Shown one piece after another: positions 51,886-59,832 of a stretch of 64,000 bases of DNA. Made by a program: the position numbers and the translations under genes. The first letter of the stretch is position 1. The number at the start of each line of letters is the position of its first letter. Origin of the DNA: Brevundimonas sp. (GTDB taxonomy: Bacteria; Pseudomonadota; Alphaproteobacteria; Caulobacterales; Caulobacteraceae); the NCBI GenBank assembly GCA_004296955.1, contig SCVB01000072.1:20888-84887 (forward strand). The letters are read 5' to 3'. The notes under the pieces are model-generated. The model was not told the DNA's origin. It saw only the letters and a program-made list of their open reading frames with translations, and ran no database searches.

Positions 51886-53072
51886 CGCCGGCCGCCGGAG
51901 AGCGTATCGACGATCCGGATCCGGGTGCGGGCGGTCAGGCCGCGCTGGCTGTGGGCCACCACCCGCTCTCCCTGTTCCAGGCCGCTCAACACCTGGACCA
52001 TCCCCTGGACATCGGCGGCGCCGGTCGTGACGGGCCGAAACCTCAACCTGCCGTCGGCGACGACCCAGACGCCGGTCTGGCCCTCGATGCGATGAATGGC
52101 GGCGTTGGGGACGGTCGGCGTCCTCCTGACGGGCGGCAGGGTCACCGTCACCTCTGCAAGTTCTCCAACGGGAGGCAGGTCGCCGGCGTCAAAGCCGATC
52201 TTGGCCAGCAATTCCTCGGTGACGGCGTCGGCCATGGGCTCGGTGCGGATGACCCGACCTTCGAACGGCGTTCCGCTCCGCGACCGGAGCACCACCTGGG
52301 CCCGCAAACCGGGCGCGAGACCGGTCGATTGGGTCTGGTCGAAGCGGGTGTTGATCCAGAGGTTGGCGGGGTCGATGATTTCAACGACGGCCTGCCCGGC
52401 CACAACCGTGGTCCCCGGCTCCGCCACACGACGGACGACCAGTCCATCGGCCGGCGCGACCAGGCGCAGATTGGCCCTCTGGCGAACGAGGGCCGCGCCT
52501 TCCGCGCCGGCGCGCCCGCGGTCCTGCGAGGCGGCGGCGAGATTGGCCAGCGCCGCCGCAGACCCGGCGTCCGCCACCTGCAGTTCCTGGCGCCGCGTCT
52601 CGACCGCCGCCTCGGAGACCCAGCCGCCCTCGAACAGCCGTTCGGCTCGCCCCGCCTGGGTTCGAGCCAGCCGCAGCCGCGCATCGGCGTCGGCGAGTTG
52701 CGCCCGAGCGGTGCGTTCCAGCGCCGCCGCCCGGCCTTCGGCGCCCTGTTGCGCGGTGATGCGCTCGTCAAGATCGATCGGTTCGATCTCGGCGAGCGGC
52801 TGGCCCGCAACGACATGGTCCCCGACATCCACCAGCAAGGTCCGGACCCGCCCTGCGGTGGTGGGACCGACGCGGTGCGTATAGCGCGCCTCCACCGCGC
52901 CGATCCCGAACAGGGAGGGCGCGATCGCCCTTTCCTCGACCGTCGCCAGGGTGACCGACACGGGCGCGAGCGGGCCGGAGCGCAAGGCCACATAGGCGAA
53001 CGCCACGCCCAGCGACGCCAGGACGGCGATCAACATCCACGTCCGATGATTGCCCGGCAGGGGAAATTTCAT
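51882..53072 (-). CDS. HlyD/MacA-type membrane fusion protein
   Basis: 396 residues. N-terminal membrane anchor (WMLIAVLASLGVAFAYVAL), then a lipoyl half-domain AGRVRTLLVDVGDHVVAGQP, a long coiled-coil hairpin (about residues 100-195, rich in Ala/Arg/Glu), the second lipoyl half VAPADGLVVRRVAEPGTTVV, and a beta-barrel domain. It bridges the inner-membrane permease to an outer-membrane channel; no TolC gene is beside it. First of the three exporter genes after the TetR regulator, with a four-base overlap to each neighbour. Confidence 0.92.
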   Translation of the reverse strand: MKFPLPGNHRTWMLIAVLASLGVAFAYVALRSGPLAPVSVTLATVEERAIAPSLFGIGAVEARYTHRVGPTTAGRVRTLLVDVGDHVVAGQPLAEIEPIDLDERITAQQGAEGRAAALERTARAQLADADARLRLARTQAGRAERLFEGGWVSEAAVETRRQELQVADAGSAAALANLAAASQDRGRAGAEGAALVRQRANLRLVAPADGLVVRRVAEPGTTVVAGQAVVEIIDPANLWINTRFDQTQSTGLAPGLRAQVVLRSRSGTPFEGRVIRTEPMADAVTEELLAKIGFDAGDLPPVGELAEVTVTLPPVRRTPTVPNAAIHRIEGQTGVWVVADGRLRFRPVTTGAADVQGMVQVLSGLEQGERVVAHSQRGLTARTRIRIVDTLSGGRR

Positions 53073-53671
53073 GTCCGCGCCCCGATGCCCTTGAGGTAGA
53101 TGCCGAAGACTCGGCCGGCCATGGTCCGCATGGCCCCGAAATCGCCCGCGATCATGGCCTGCATCACCAGGCCCTGGATCGTACCGACGAACAGGATCGC
53201 GGCGGCCTCGCCATCCAGATCAGCGGGCAGCGAGCCATCGGTCTTGCCGCGCTCGACGAGCCCCATGACGCGGGTCCGATAGCCGTCCATCAAGGCCCTC
53301 GCGCCGCGTTTGGCGGCCGTGTCGCCCGTGCGCTGCAACTCGCCGAACATGATCCTGGGCACGCCCGGTCGCGCGGCGACGAACCCGACATGGGCCATGA
53401 ACATCGCCTCGAGAGCGGACAAGGGCGACGCCTGCCTTGCGAGGGCCTTGTCCAGGCGTTGGTTGAGCTGGTCGGCGGTCCAGACCATGACCGCGCCCCA
53501 GACGGCCTCCTTGGTGGGAAAGTGTCGGAAGAGCGCGCCTTGGGACAGGCCCATGTGTTGGGCGATTTGGCCGGTCGTGATTTCCGCCGGATTGTTGGTG
53601 GCTGCGAGCTCAACCACCGTCTCGACCGTCATGTCGCGGCGTTCAGCGGCGGGGAGGTTCTGGCGTGCCAT
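53069..53671 (-). CDS. TetR family transcriptional regulator
   Basis: 200 residues from ATG 53671. HTH at about residues 30-50: TTGQIAQHMGLSQGALFRHF followed by PTKEAVWGAV. The C-terminal ligand domain is variable and includes GVPRIMFGELQRTGD, a phrase common among TetR regulators of RND/MFP exporters. It overlaps the membrane fusion gene by four bases, so it is co-transcribed and probably represses its own exporter operon through a palindrome 23 to 36 bases before its start. Confidence 0.9.
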   Translation of the reverse strand: MARQNLPAAERRDMTVETVVELAATNNPAEITTGQIAQHMGLSQGALFRHFPTKEAVWGAVMVWTADQLNQRLDKALARQASPLSALEAMFMAHVGFVAARPGVPRIMFGELQRTGDTAAKRGARALMDGYRTRVMGLVERGKTDGSLPADLDGEAAAILFVGTIQGLVMQAMIAGDFGAMRTMAGRVFGIYLKGIGART

Positions 53672-53693
53672 GGCGGAACCGTACTGTAAAGAA

Positions 53694-53707
53694 AGTGAGT
53701 AGTCACT
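53694..53707. promoter_or_regulatory. Candidate TetR operator
   Basis: AGTGAGTAGTCACT, a perfect 5-bp arm palindrome (AGTGA-N4-TCACT) 23 bases upstream of the TetR start, in an AT-rich promoter-like context. Placement suggests autorepression. Confidence 0.5.
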
Positions 53708-54126
53708 AACATATTCTGCCTTGCGGATGGGAAGCGTTCTGAAACATGGCGCATTCCTGCTTCGGAGCGGCGCTGGTGACGATCCGCCAGGCGCAAATGG
53801 ACCGAACTCCGTCTGGGCGCGGGCGGCCGAACGACGGAACCCCACGGGCAGGCGAGGCAGCGCACGGCGCGGCCGCGGCGCGCATCGCGGTCGGCGCGAC
53901 CGGCAGGTCCAATCCGTCTGGCGGCCTCAAGGCCGAACGTTGCGCCGCGATCCCGCTGCGGGGGCGGCCACGGTCCCCATGAGCAGATTGTCGTCGTCGC
54001 TGACGCGGCTCAGCATCGCCGTAAAGCGACCTGTGCGCGAGGCGGTGCTCGTGATCTGCATGATCTGTCCGTCATCCTGATGCCAGGTTCCGCCAGATGC
54101 GCGCTGGACAGCGCCGAACCCCGGTT
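53708..54126. other. 419-bp gap with a possible unidentified fragment
   Basis: On the minus strand near 53927-54070 a frame reads MQITSTASRTGRFTAMLSRV then SDDDNLLMGTVAAP before a stop. It looks protein-like but has no start region or recognised family; it may be a gene end cut by the adjacent methyltransferase-like gene. Nothing else is seen. Confidence 0.3.
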
Positions 54127-54771
54127 TCAGGCCGCCCGGCGCCAATCCGGCTTTTGGGCGATGACCAGGGTGTTGGCCAGGCGGTGGTCGCCGCGAACCG
54201 ACTTCGCGCGGGCCGCCAGGCCGGCTTGCCGAAGCATCCGCAGGACCCGCCGCGTATCCAGGCCATTCAAGCCGGCGGCTACGTTCCAGACGATGACCCC
54301 GCCCGGAGAGAGGATCCGTGCGAGCGAGGCGCCGGCTTCGGGATCGAGCATCGAGGGTGGAATGGTCAGGCCGTCGAAGACATCGACCGCCACCGCCGGC
54401 CACAGGGTCGGCGTGACGCGCAGAAAGGCCGCCGCGTCGGCCTCGATGCAGGTCACCGCCGGCGGCAAGTGAAACCAGCGCCGGGCGAGGCTGAAGGCCT
54501 GGGGCCAGACATCCACCGCCGTGACGCAGGCGCCCGAGCGATGCAACAGCGTGGCGAGAGCGCCGCCCGCCGTCCCCAGGACCAGAACCTCTCCGGAGCG
54601 CGGAAGCGCCATGGCCATGGCATCGACGTAATCGAGCGTGTTGTTTCCGGCCGCGTCGACGCCGGTATAGAGCACGCCCCCGTCGTAATAGCGCCGCGAG
54701 CCATCATGGACGAGCTCGACGACGGACACCCGCCGGCCCGCCTCTTCCACCTTTTCCAGGACTCGCACCAC
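54127..54771 (-). CDS. Spermidine synthase-like methyltransferase-fold protein
   Basis: 214 residues. YYDGGVLYTGVDAAGNNTLD-YVDAMAMAL, then VLVLGTAGGALATLLHRSGA (motif I), VTAVDVWPQAFSLARRWFHL, VTCIEADAAAFLR and ILSPGGVIVWNVAAGL follow the SAM/spermidine-synthase Rossmann order. The glycine motif reads GTAGG rather than the usual GGGEG/GLG, so polyamine synthesis is doubtful; a fused-family spermidine synthase-like protein is more likely. Stand-alone gene with no clear operon partner. Confidence 0.7.
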   Translation of the reverse strand: MVRVLEKVEEAGRRVSVVELVHDGSRRYYDGGVLYTGVDAAGNNTLDYVDAMAMALPRSGEVLVLGTAGGALATLLHRSGACVTAVDVWPQAFSLARRWFHLPPAVTCIEADAAAFLRVTPTLWPAVAVDVFDGLTIPPSMLDPEAGASLARILSPGGVIVWNVAAGLNGLDTRRVLRMLRQAGLAARAKSVRGDHRLANTLVIAQKPDWRRAA

Positions 54772-55096
54772 CGACTCGTCACTCCATCCGTCCAGATATC
54801 TGAGCGCGTTTCACGCAGGGCGCCAGCATCGTCCTAGATGCGTCGCCATCATCGCCCGCTCTGGGGCAATGTAGCTCGCGCTCGCCAGCACGGCTGCTGA
54901 TCCGCGCGGGCGGGCGCTGGTGAAAGGTTGAGGAGTCCGGAAAATGCCGCAGCAGCGGCCCGGCGTCGCTCGCGGTCCCCGGCGTCCCGCAACCGCGCGG
55001 TCCATTTGCGGGCGAGGGTCGGCCAGCCTTGGCGGACGTCCTCCCACTTGCTGTCCTGCGCCCGGCGGCGGACAGGTCCGCTTGAACCTGCAGGAC
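54772..55096. other. 325-bp gap, no gene seen
   Basis: Between the start of the methyltransferase-fold gene and the end of the frameshifted nuclease gene. No credible coding frame, palindromic operator or terminator was found. Confidence 0.35.
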
Positions 55097-55587
55097 TCAG
55101 TTCTGCGCATACCTTGACCCAGGCGCAGGCCGGGCTTTTCCCCCGAACGGTCGGCGCTCGAGCGGAACGACGGAGCGCCCCTGGCGTCCGCCTTCGCGGC
55201 CGCCGGCGGCGCGGAGGAGGTCGCCCACCCGGCGTCCGTTCAGCCGGCAGGAGGCGATGACCCGGTCGTAGACCACGACACGGCCGTTCCGGCCCCGGAC
55301 CGCCACGCAGTCCAGGCGACGCCCGCGGCGACGCGGACCAGCCGTTCCCGGTCGGCGCGGCCGGTGGGGCTATGCAGTTCAGCGGCGTCGAAGTCCGAAA
55401 GCCGCACCTCGATCCAGGCTGCGGGATTGGCGGTGTTTCCCACGCACAGACTGTCGCCGTCGCCGACGTAGCGGACGATGCCCGCGAAGGTCTCGCCCGC
55501 GCGCCCGGGCAGCCGACCTTCGCAAGGGTCGGCTCGGGCGGCGGCGGGAACGAGGAGAATTCCGGCGCAGATCAGAAGGCCTTTCAT
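55097..55587 (-). pseudogene. SNc-type thermonuclease homologue, frameshifted
   Basis: From ATG 55587 a signal peptide (GLLICAGILLVPAAARA) and an SNc start (GIVRYVGDGDSLCVG, then WIEVRLSDFDAAEL) are read. After LVRVAAG the frame goes astray, while another frame continues the family as RRLDCVAVRGRNGRVVVYDR, then VIASCRLNGRRVGDLLRAAG. One missing base at about 55315-55322 explains this. The catalytic Arg/Asp region is before the break. Either the gene is broken or the base is a sequence error; the rest is well preserved. Confidence 0.7.
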
Positions 55588-55688
55588 TGGCGCAGGGTGG
55601 CGCGCCGCCGACGAGGGGACAAGCCCGGCCGAAGGGAGAAAGGAAGGCCGGACGGCGGGCGCTCCGTGGTGGAGCGAAGGAGACCGCC

Positions 55689-56171
55689 ATGACATCGACC
55701 CCGAACCGGGCGCCGGCCCCCGAACCGCATCGCCGCGCCCCCCCGTCGCCGACCCTCGTCCATGCGACGCTGGATAATCGGACCCTGCTGGCCCTGCTGT
55801 TGAGGCGGGCGGACCCGGGCGCGGATCCGGAGCGGCTCGTCGCGGCCCTGCTCGATCGGTTCGGAAGCCTCGGGGCCGTGGCCGGCGCCACGCCCGGCGA
55901 ACTGGCGCGCGCTGTCAGCGCCGGGCCCGCCGTCCCGGCCGACCTCAAGCTGCTGCGCGAGCTCGCGATCCGCCTCGCCCGCGAAGACGCCTGCCGCCGT
56001 CCGGTGATCACGTCCTGGACGGCGCTGCTGGCCCATGTCCGCACGGCGCTCGCCCACGAGCCGCGCGAGCAATTTCGTGCGCTCTACCTCGACCGCCGCA
56101 ACGTTCTGATGCGCGACGAACTGGTGGCGGAGGGCGCCGTGGATCACGCCCCGGTCTACTCAGGGATGTAA
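55689..56171 (+). pseudogene. radC: radC truncated before the JAMM motif
   Basis: From ATG 55689 (AAGGAGA upstream) the RadC N-terminal helix-hairpin-helix (LLDRFGSLGAVAGATPGELA) and the start of the JAB domain (EQFRALYLDRRNVLMRDELV, then AEGAVDHAPVY) are present. At about 56160 the homology ends in SGM and a stop. The HNHPSGD metal motif and the rest of the JAB domain (some 60-70 residues) are absent, and nothing further downstream restores them. This is a 3'-truncated gene, ended close to an (AG)18 repeat and an IS110 relic. Confidence 0.75.
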
Positions 56172-56270
56172 TCGGTCGACTGTGACGGCGAATGCGCCGC
56201 GAGGCGGGCTGCTCGCTCAGCTAGCCGACGGTTCGGTTAAGTAGCGGTCGAGAATGTGCTTCGAAGCGCC

Positions 56271-56310
<40 letters not shown>

Positions 56311-56597
56311 AACGTCTGCTTTCCGACGGGTGACAGACCTCCGCTTCTCTAATCGGGCACGGGGGTCAAGCTGGTTTGTGATCCTTGTCGGCCTGATTGA
56401 TCACGCGGGTCACGCTTCTCTTCGCAGTCTGGATGGCTCCTTGCGAGCGGAGCCGCTGCACGCATGCCTGGGATCAGGGTCTGGAGAGCCTCGCTGTTGG
56501 TCGCGCTCGGAGCGCAGCAGACATTTTCGGCTTCATCCATTCCGTCGTCCGCGTGGGACGATCCGGCCAGGATCGGATTGTGGTGCGGTGGGTCAGG

Positions 56598-57279
56598 TCA
56601 TGCCGCCGCCTCCGATCTGTGCCGGAACTCGCTGTCGTCGGCCCACATGCGGTGCAGGACGACAGCAAGTTTTCGGGCGACGGCGACGATGGCGCGCGGA
56701 CGCCCCCTGGTTTTCATCAGCCGCATGCCCCGCGCCTTCAGGCTCGACCACGCGATCGAGCGCATGAGCATGGCGTTTGGCGGCGGCGTAGAGGGCGGCG
56801 CGCGACAGGCGCATGGGCAGCTTCACGCCGAACATCTTCAGCAGGCCCCGGATCTCGTTCTCCAGATCGATGCAACTACGCTGCATCACGTTGCGACTGG
56901 TCAGCAGCGCGCGCAGGTGGTGGCTCTCGACGCTCTTCACATGAACGCGGCTGTACCACCCGGAGCGGAGGATCTGGGCGATGTCACCGGCGTCGTGCTT
57001 GTCCGTCTTGTTGCGCATGGCCGACAGCGCCGCCGCGACCTGCCGCGCCTCCATGCACACCACGTCGAAGCCAGCTTCACGAAGGCCATAGGTCAGGTGC
57101 TGGGTAAGCGGGCCGGCCTCCCGGCCGACCTGATGGATCGGCTCACCAAACTCGTTCAGGAAGCGGACCAGGCCCGGCACATCCGACGGCACTGATCGCT
57201 CGAGGCGACCCTTCCCGTCGTCATCAATGATGCAGACCGCCACTGAGCGCAGCGACACATCCAACGCAGCGTAGAACAT
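56598..57279 (-). pseudogene. Degenerate IS110-family transposase
   Basis: From ATG 57279 the DEDD domain is visible: MFYAALDVSLRSVAVCIIDD, VGREAGPLTQHLTYGLREAG, and NKTDKHDAGDIAQILRSGW. Then LENEIRGLLKMFGVKLP is followed at once by SRAALYAAA, so roughly 150 residues of the central part are deleted. At 56776-56778 an extra base in an A-run shifts the frame; the corrected reading MLMRSIAWSSLKARGMRLMK and ARKLAVVLHRMWADDSEFRH gives the usual IS110 C-terminus and stop at 56598. It cannot be active. Confidence 0.8.
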
Positions 57280-57577
57280 CGTCGTCTCCCTTCATCTCGG
57301 ACTGAGCCGAGCACTCTATGGGAGCTTGCCCCTTCGCAGGACCGCCTGATTTCGCATGCTGTTGGCGCGGAGCAGCGGTGGCGGAACCGGAAGTGTGAAG
57401 AGCGGGGAGGCGACCTCAACTGAGGTTGCCCATGAGCCAACCGGCTTTTTCATCCAACAGAAACGCCTTTGGAACGCCCGCTGCCATTGGTGGAGGTCAA
57501 GGCAGGATCCAGCTGTCCGGACGAGCAACCGGTCTGGTCAATGGTTTTGAAAGCTCGACTGGTCAAACATAAGTGTC
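57280..57577. other. Gap upstream of the IS110 relic, possible leftover left end
   Basis: 298 bp before the transposase start on its strand. In intact IS110 elements the non-coding left end here encodes the bridge RNA. No recognisable structure or terminal core could be defined by eye, and no gene is seen. Confidence 0.3.
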
Positions 57578-57952
57578 ATGAGGACGAGATCGCCTTCTGC
57601 GGAGCCCGGCGCCGACCGCCGCACGGTTCAGCGGGACCGGTGTGTGCTGCGATGCCAGATCATCCATGGTCCCTGGAACGAGGTTGCGAACGCGATCATC
57701 CGCGACCTGCACGAGGACGGCGCGCGGCTCCGCTTGATGGTGAGGGTCGCCTTGACCGGCCGCCTGCGCTTGCAAGTCCAGCCTTCCGGCGCTTTGCACC
57801 TCGCCGATATCGTTTGGCAGCGCGGGGATGAAGTCGGCGTCCGACTGATCGCCACGCTCGATGATCCGGTGGAGCGGCAGATCGAGGAATTGCGGCGCGC
57901 CGCCGCGGCGTTGCGTCAATCACGGCGCGGCATCTCGGACGACGGCTACTAG
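57578..57952 (+). CDS. PilZ domain protein
   Basis: 124 residues. The early RRTVQRDRCVLRCQI has an R-xxx-R-like motif, followed by RDLHEDGARLRLMVRV, close to the PilZ D-xS-xxG form (here D-LHEDG), and LHLADIVWQRGDEVGVRLIA, which ends the beta barrel (W...G..G..F). PilZ domains bind c-di-GMP; the second motif lacks the usual Ser, so binding is uncertain. No signal peptide. It stands near a receiver protein and a hybrid kinase; partner unknown. Confidence 0.8.
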   Translation: MRTRSPSAEPGADRRTVQRDRCVLRCQIIHGPWNEVANAIIRDLHEDGARLRLMVRVALTGRLRLQVQPSGALHLADIVWQRGDEVGVRLIATLDDPVERQIEELRRAAAALRQSRRGISDDGY

Positions 57953-58240
57953 CGGTCCGAAGCGGATCTCGCAGTCAGCGAGAGAGCGCCTCCCGTCATG
58001 GGCGTGTGTCGCCGACGACACGATTATGTCCGAAAGCGTACGTTTCCGGGAGAGAGCCGGAACAGGGAGGCGGCACCGTCATTCACGGTTCGCCTCGCGC
58101 CTCGGCGAGCGCGGCGCTGGGGGAACGTTGACCATGATAACAGAACGGATCGCCCCATGCCGCCCGACGCCCAGGCGGACTTTCGCGGATCGCCCTCGAT
58201 ATGACGCGGTCGCGAAAGATCGATCCGGGAGCCGGCCGTG

Positions 58241-58636
58241 ATGTCCGCCGATCCGCGCGCCGGAGCGCTTCTCTATGTTGAGGACGAGGTGCTCATTCAG
58301 CAGCTTGTCGAGTGTGAGCTTCGAGACGCCGGCTTCGGCCTGGTTCTCGCGGCTGACGCCGAAGAGGCCTTGGAGATCCTCGATTCAGGCCGGTACCAAA
58401 TCCAGGGCCTGATCACAGACGTCAATCTGGGCGCGGGCGCCGATGGCTGGGCGGTCGCGCGCCATGCCCGCGAGCTGATTTCCGGCTTGCCGGTCATCTA
58501 TGTCAGCGGCAAGGATGGGCACGAATGGACGTCAAGCGGCGTCCCCAACAGCGTGATGATCACCAAACCCTTCGTGCCGACGCAGATTGTGGTGGCGATC
58601 TCTTCCCTGTTGAACGCTGCCGAGCCGCACAATTGA
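58241..58636 (+). CDS. Stand-alone response regulator receiver
   Basis: 131 residues from ATG 58241 (a GTG directly before it is possible). YVEDE gives the acidic pocket (E14, D15), D60 in LITDVNLGAG is the phosphorylation site and K109 in MITKPF the conserved lysine. No output domain, so it is a CheY/DivK-type single receiver. It may pass phosphate from the hybrid kinase downstream, which is inference. The 288 bases before it hold no clear gene. Confidence 0.88.
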   Translation: MSADPRAGALLYVEDEVLIQQLVECELRDAGFGLVLAADAEEALEILDSGRYQIQGLITDVNLGAGADGWAVARHARELISGLPVIYVSGKDGHEWTSSGVPNSVMITKPFVPTQIVVAISSLLNAAEPHN

Positions 58637-59204
58637 CGGGCCGATGGCTGCACCCGGCCGTCCAGGCGCCGGGCGGTTGGCGGGGGAGGTCAGGCGTCCG
58701 CAGTTTGTTCGCGAAGAGCGCGTCCATGATATTGAAGCCGCGTTCAGCGAGTCGGCGGGGGAGCAGCGCGACCTCCTCGCCCAGCTTCGCGTCCGATGTT
58801 TGCGGTTTCCGTTGCGATCCCCCGTCGGCCTTCTTCTGGCGCGGGAAAACGCCTCGGGCCTTCGAAGACGCCACTCACCGGGCCATCAGAGTGAGCCTCG
58901 GCCTCGCGCGCGAGGGCGTCCAGCTTTCGGAGCTTTTGCAAACCGCGGCCCATTCCCTGGCGATGTCGGCCGCCAGCGCCGGACACGCTGACGGTCTTCC
59001 CGCGCTGCCGGTTTTCGAATGGGAGCGCGGACTGACCTGCGGCGAACAGATCGCCCTTCGGCGGCGCCTGGCCGGCGGCGCGGCCGTTGGCTTTTGTGAT
59101 GAGCAACGACCGGGCCGCGGGCCTGCAGGATGGATTGAGCGAAGCGATGGCCTATACGTGGATGGGCTGCGGCGACCGCACTAGCGGAACACACGGAGGA
59201 TGCG
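58637..59204. other. 568-bp gap with only weak open frames
   Basis: A plus-strand frame ending at 59184 (including LGLAREGVQLSELLQTAAHS and GEQIALRRRLAGGAAVGFCD) reads somewhat protein-like but has no ribosome site, recognised family or reliable start. The opposite strand has a frame of similar length. I see no RNA gene. Confidence 0.3.
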
Positions 59205-59417
59205 ATGGTCAGTGACGCTGTCGAACTGTTTGTGTTGAGAAACGGCGACCGCTGGACGGTGATGTCGGACGGGATCGTGCGGGGCAGGTTTGACTACAAG
59301 ATCGACGCCGAAGAAGCGGCGATCCGGATGGCCAAGGGGGCGAGGGCCAAGGGGCGTCCGAGCGGCGTGATGTCGCCGGACGGCGGCAGTCAGATGCGCC
59401 AGGTTTGGCCGAACTGA
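59205..59417 (+). CDS. DUF2188-like small protein
   Basis: 70 residues from ATG 59205, with GGAGG about 7 bases upstream. ELFVLRNGDRWTVMSDG, then FDYKIDAEEAAIRMAKGARA and GVMSPDGGSQMRQVW have the DUF2188 layout (a W-x-V strand, an A-E-A helix, and a closing D-G strand). A truncated relative is at 9429-9512. Function unknown; stress-related roles have been proposed for the family. Confidence 0.65.
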   Translation: MVSDAVELFVLRNGDRWTVMSDGIVRGRFDYKIDAEEAAIRMAKGARAKGRPSGVMSPDGGSQMRQVWPN

Positions 59418-59832
59418 CGTCCCTGGCCCATCGCCGGCTGATGGGTTAGCCGATCCTCCCCGCAGGCTGCGGACAAACAGGGCGGCACCCAGCCGCATAG
59501 GCGAGCCTGCAGACCGGGTTCGTCAGCGCCCGCTTCGCGGCCGGAGCCTTTGAAAAGTCGAACAACCAACCTGGAAGCCTCGCTTTACCTGAAGGCGAAT
59601 GAGGAACTCCTTCAAGGGGCCTGTGCCAGGCGCCGCACAGCAACGCCAAGCTTTGCCTTGGAAGCGTGCAGCGACCGGCGGGATCAAACGGCAGGTGGCG
59701 GCCCCGCTCGCAACCCTCCTTCGTGAGGACGGCTTGACGGCGCCAGACAGAGGTCTCGCGTTTGGGACACCGCATTCAGGCCTTCTTTGCGTTTCCCGTC
59801 TAGCATCGGCGTGTGGGCGAGGAGTATCGCAG
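59418..59832. other. 415-bp region upstream of the hybrid kinase
   Basis: The kinase reading frame is open to 59599, but the part before 59833 (PWKRAATGGIKRQVAA and similar) is basic, unconserved sequence. It is probably the non-coding leader. No palindrome or hairpin of note. Confidence 0.35.

Noticed and set aside
53927-54403. Minus-strand open frame with an MQITSTASRTGRF-like end
   Set aside because: Most of it overlaps the methyltransferase-fold gene; only about 45 codons are free and no family is recognised, so it is noted in the gap entry only.
58525-59184. 219-codon plus-strand open frame after the lone receiver
   Set aside because: Its first part overlaps the receiver gene in another frame; the last 100 codons look better, but start, ribosome site and family are lacking.
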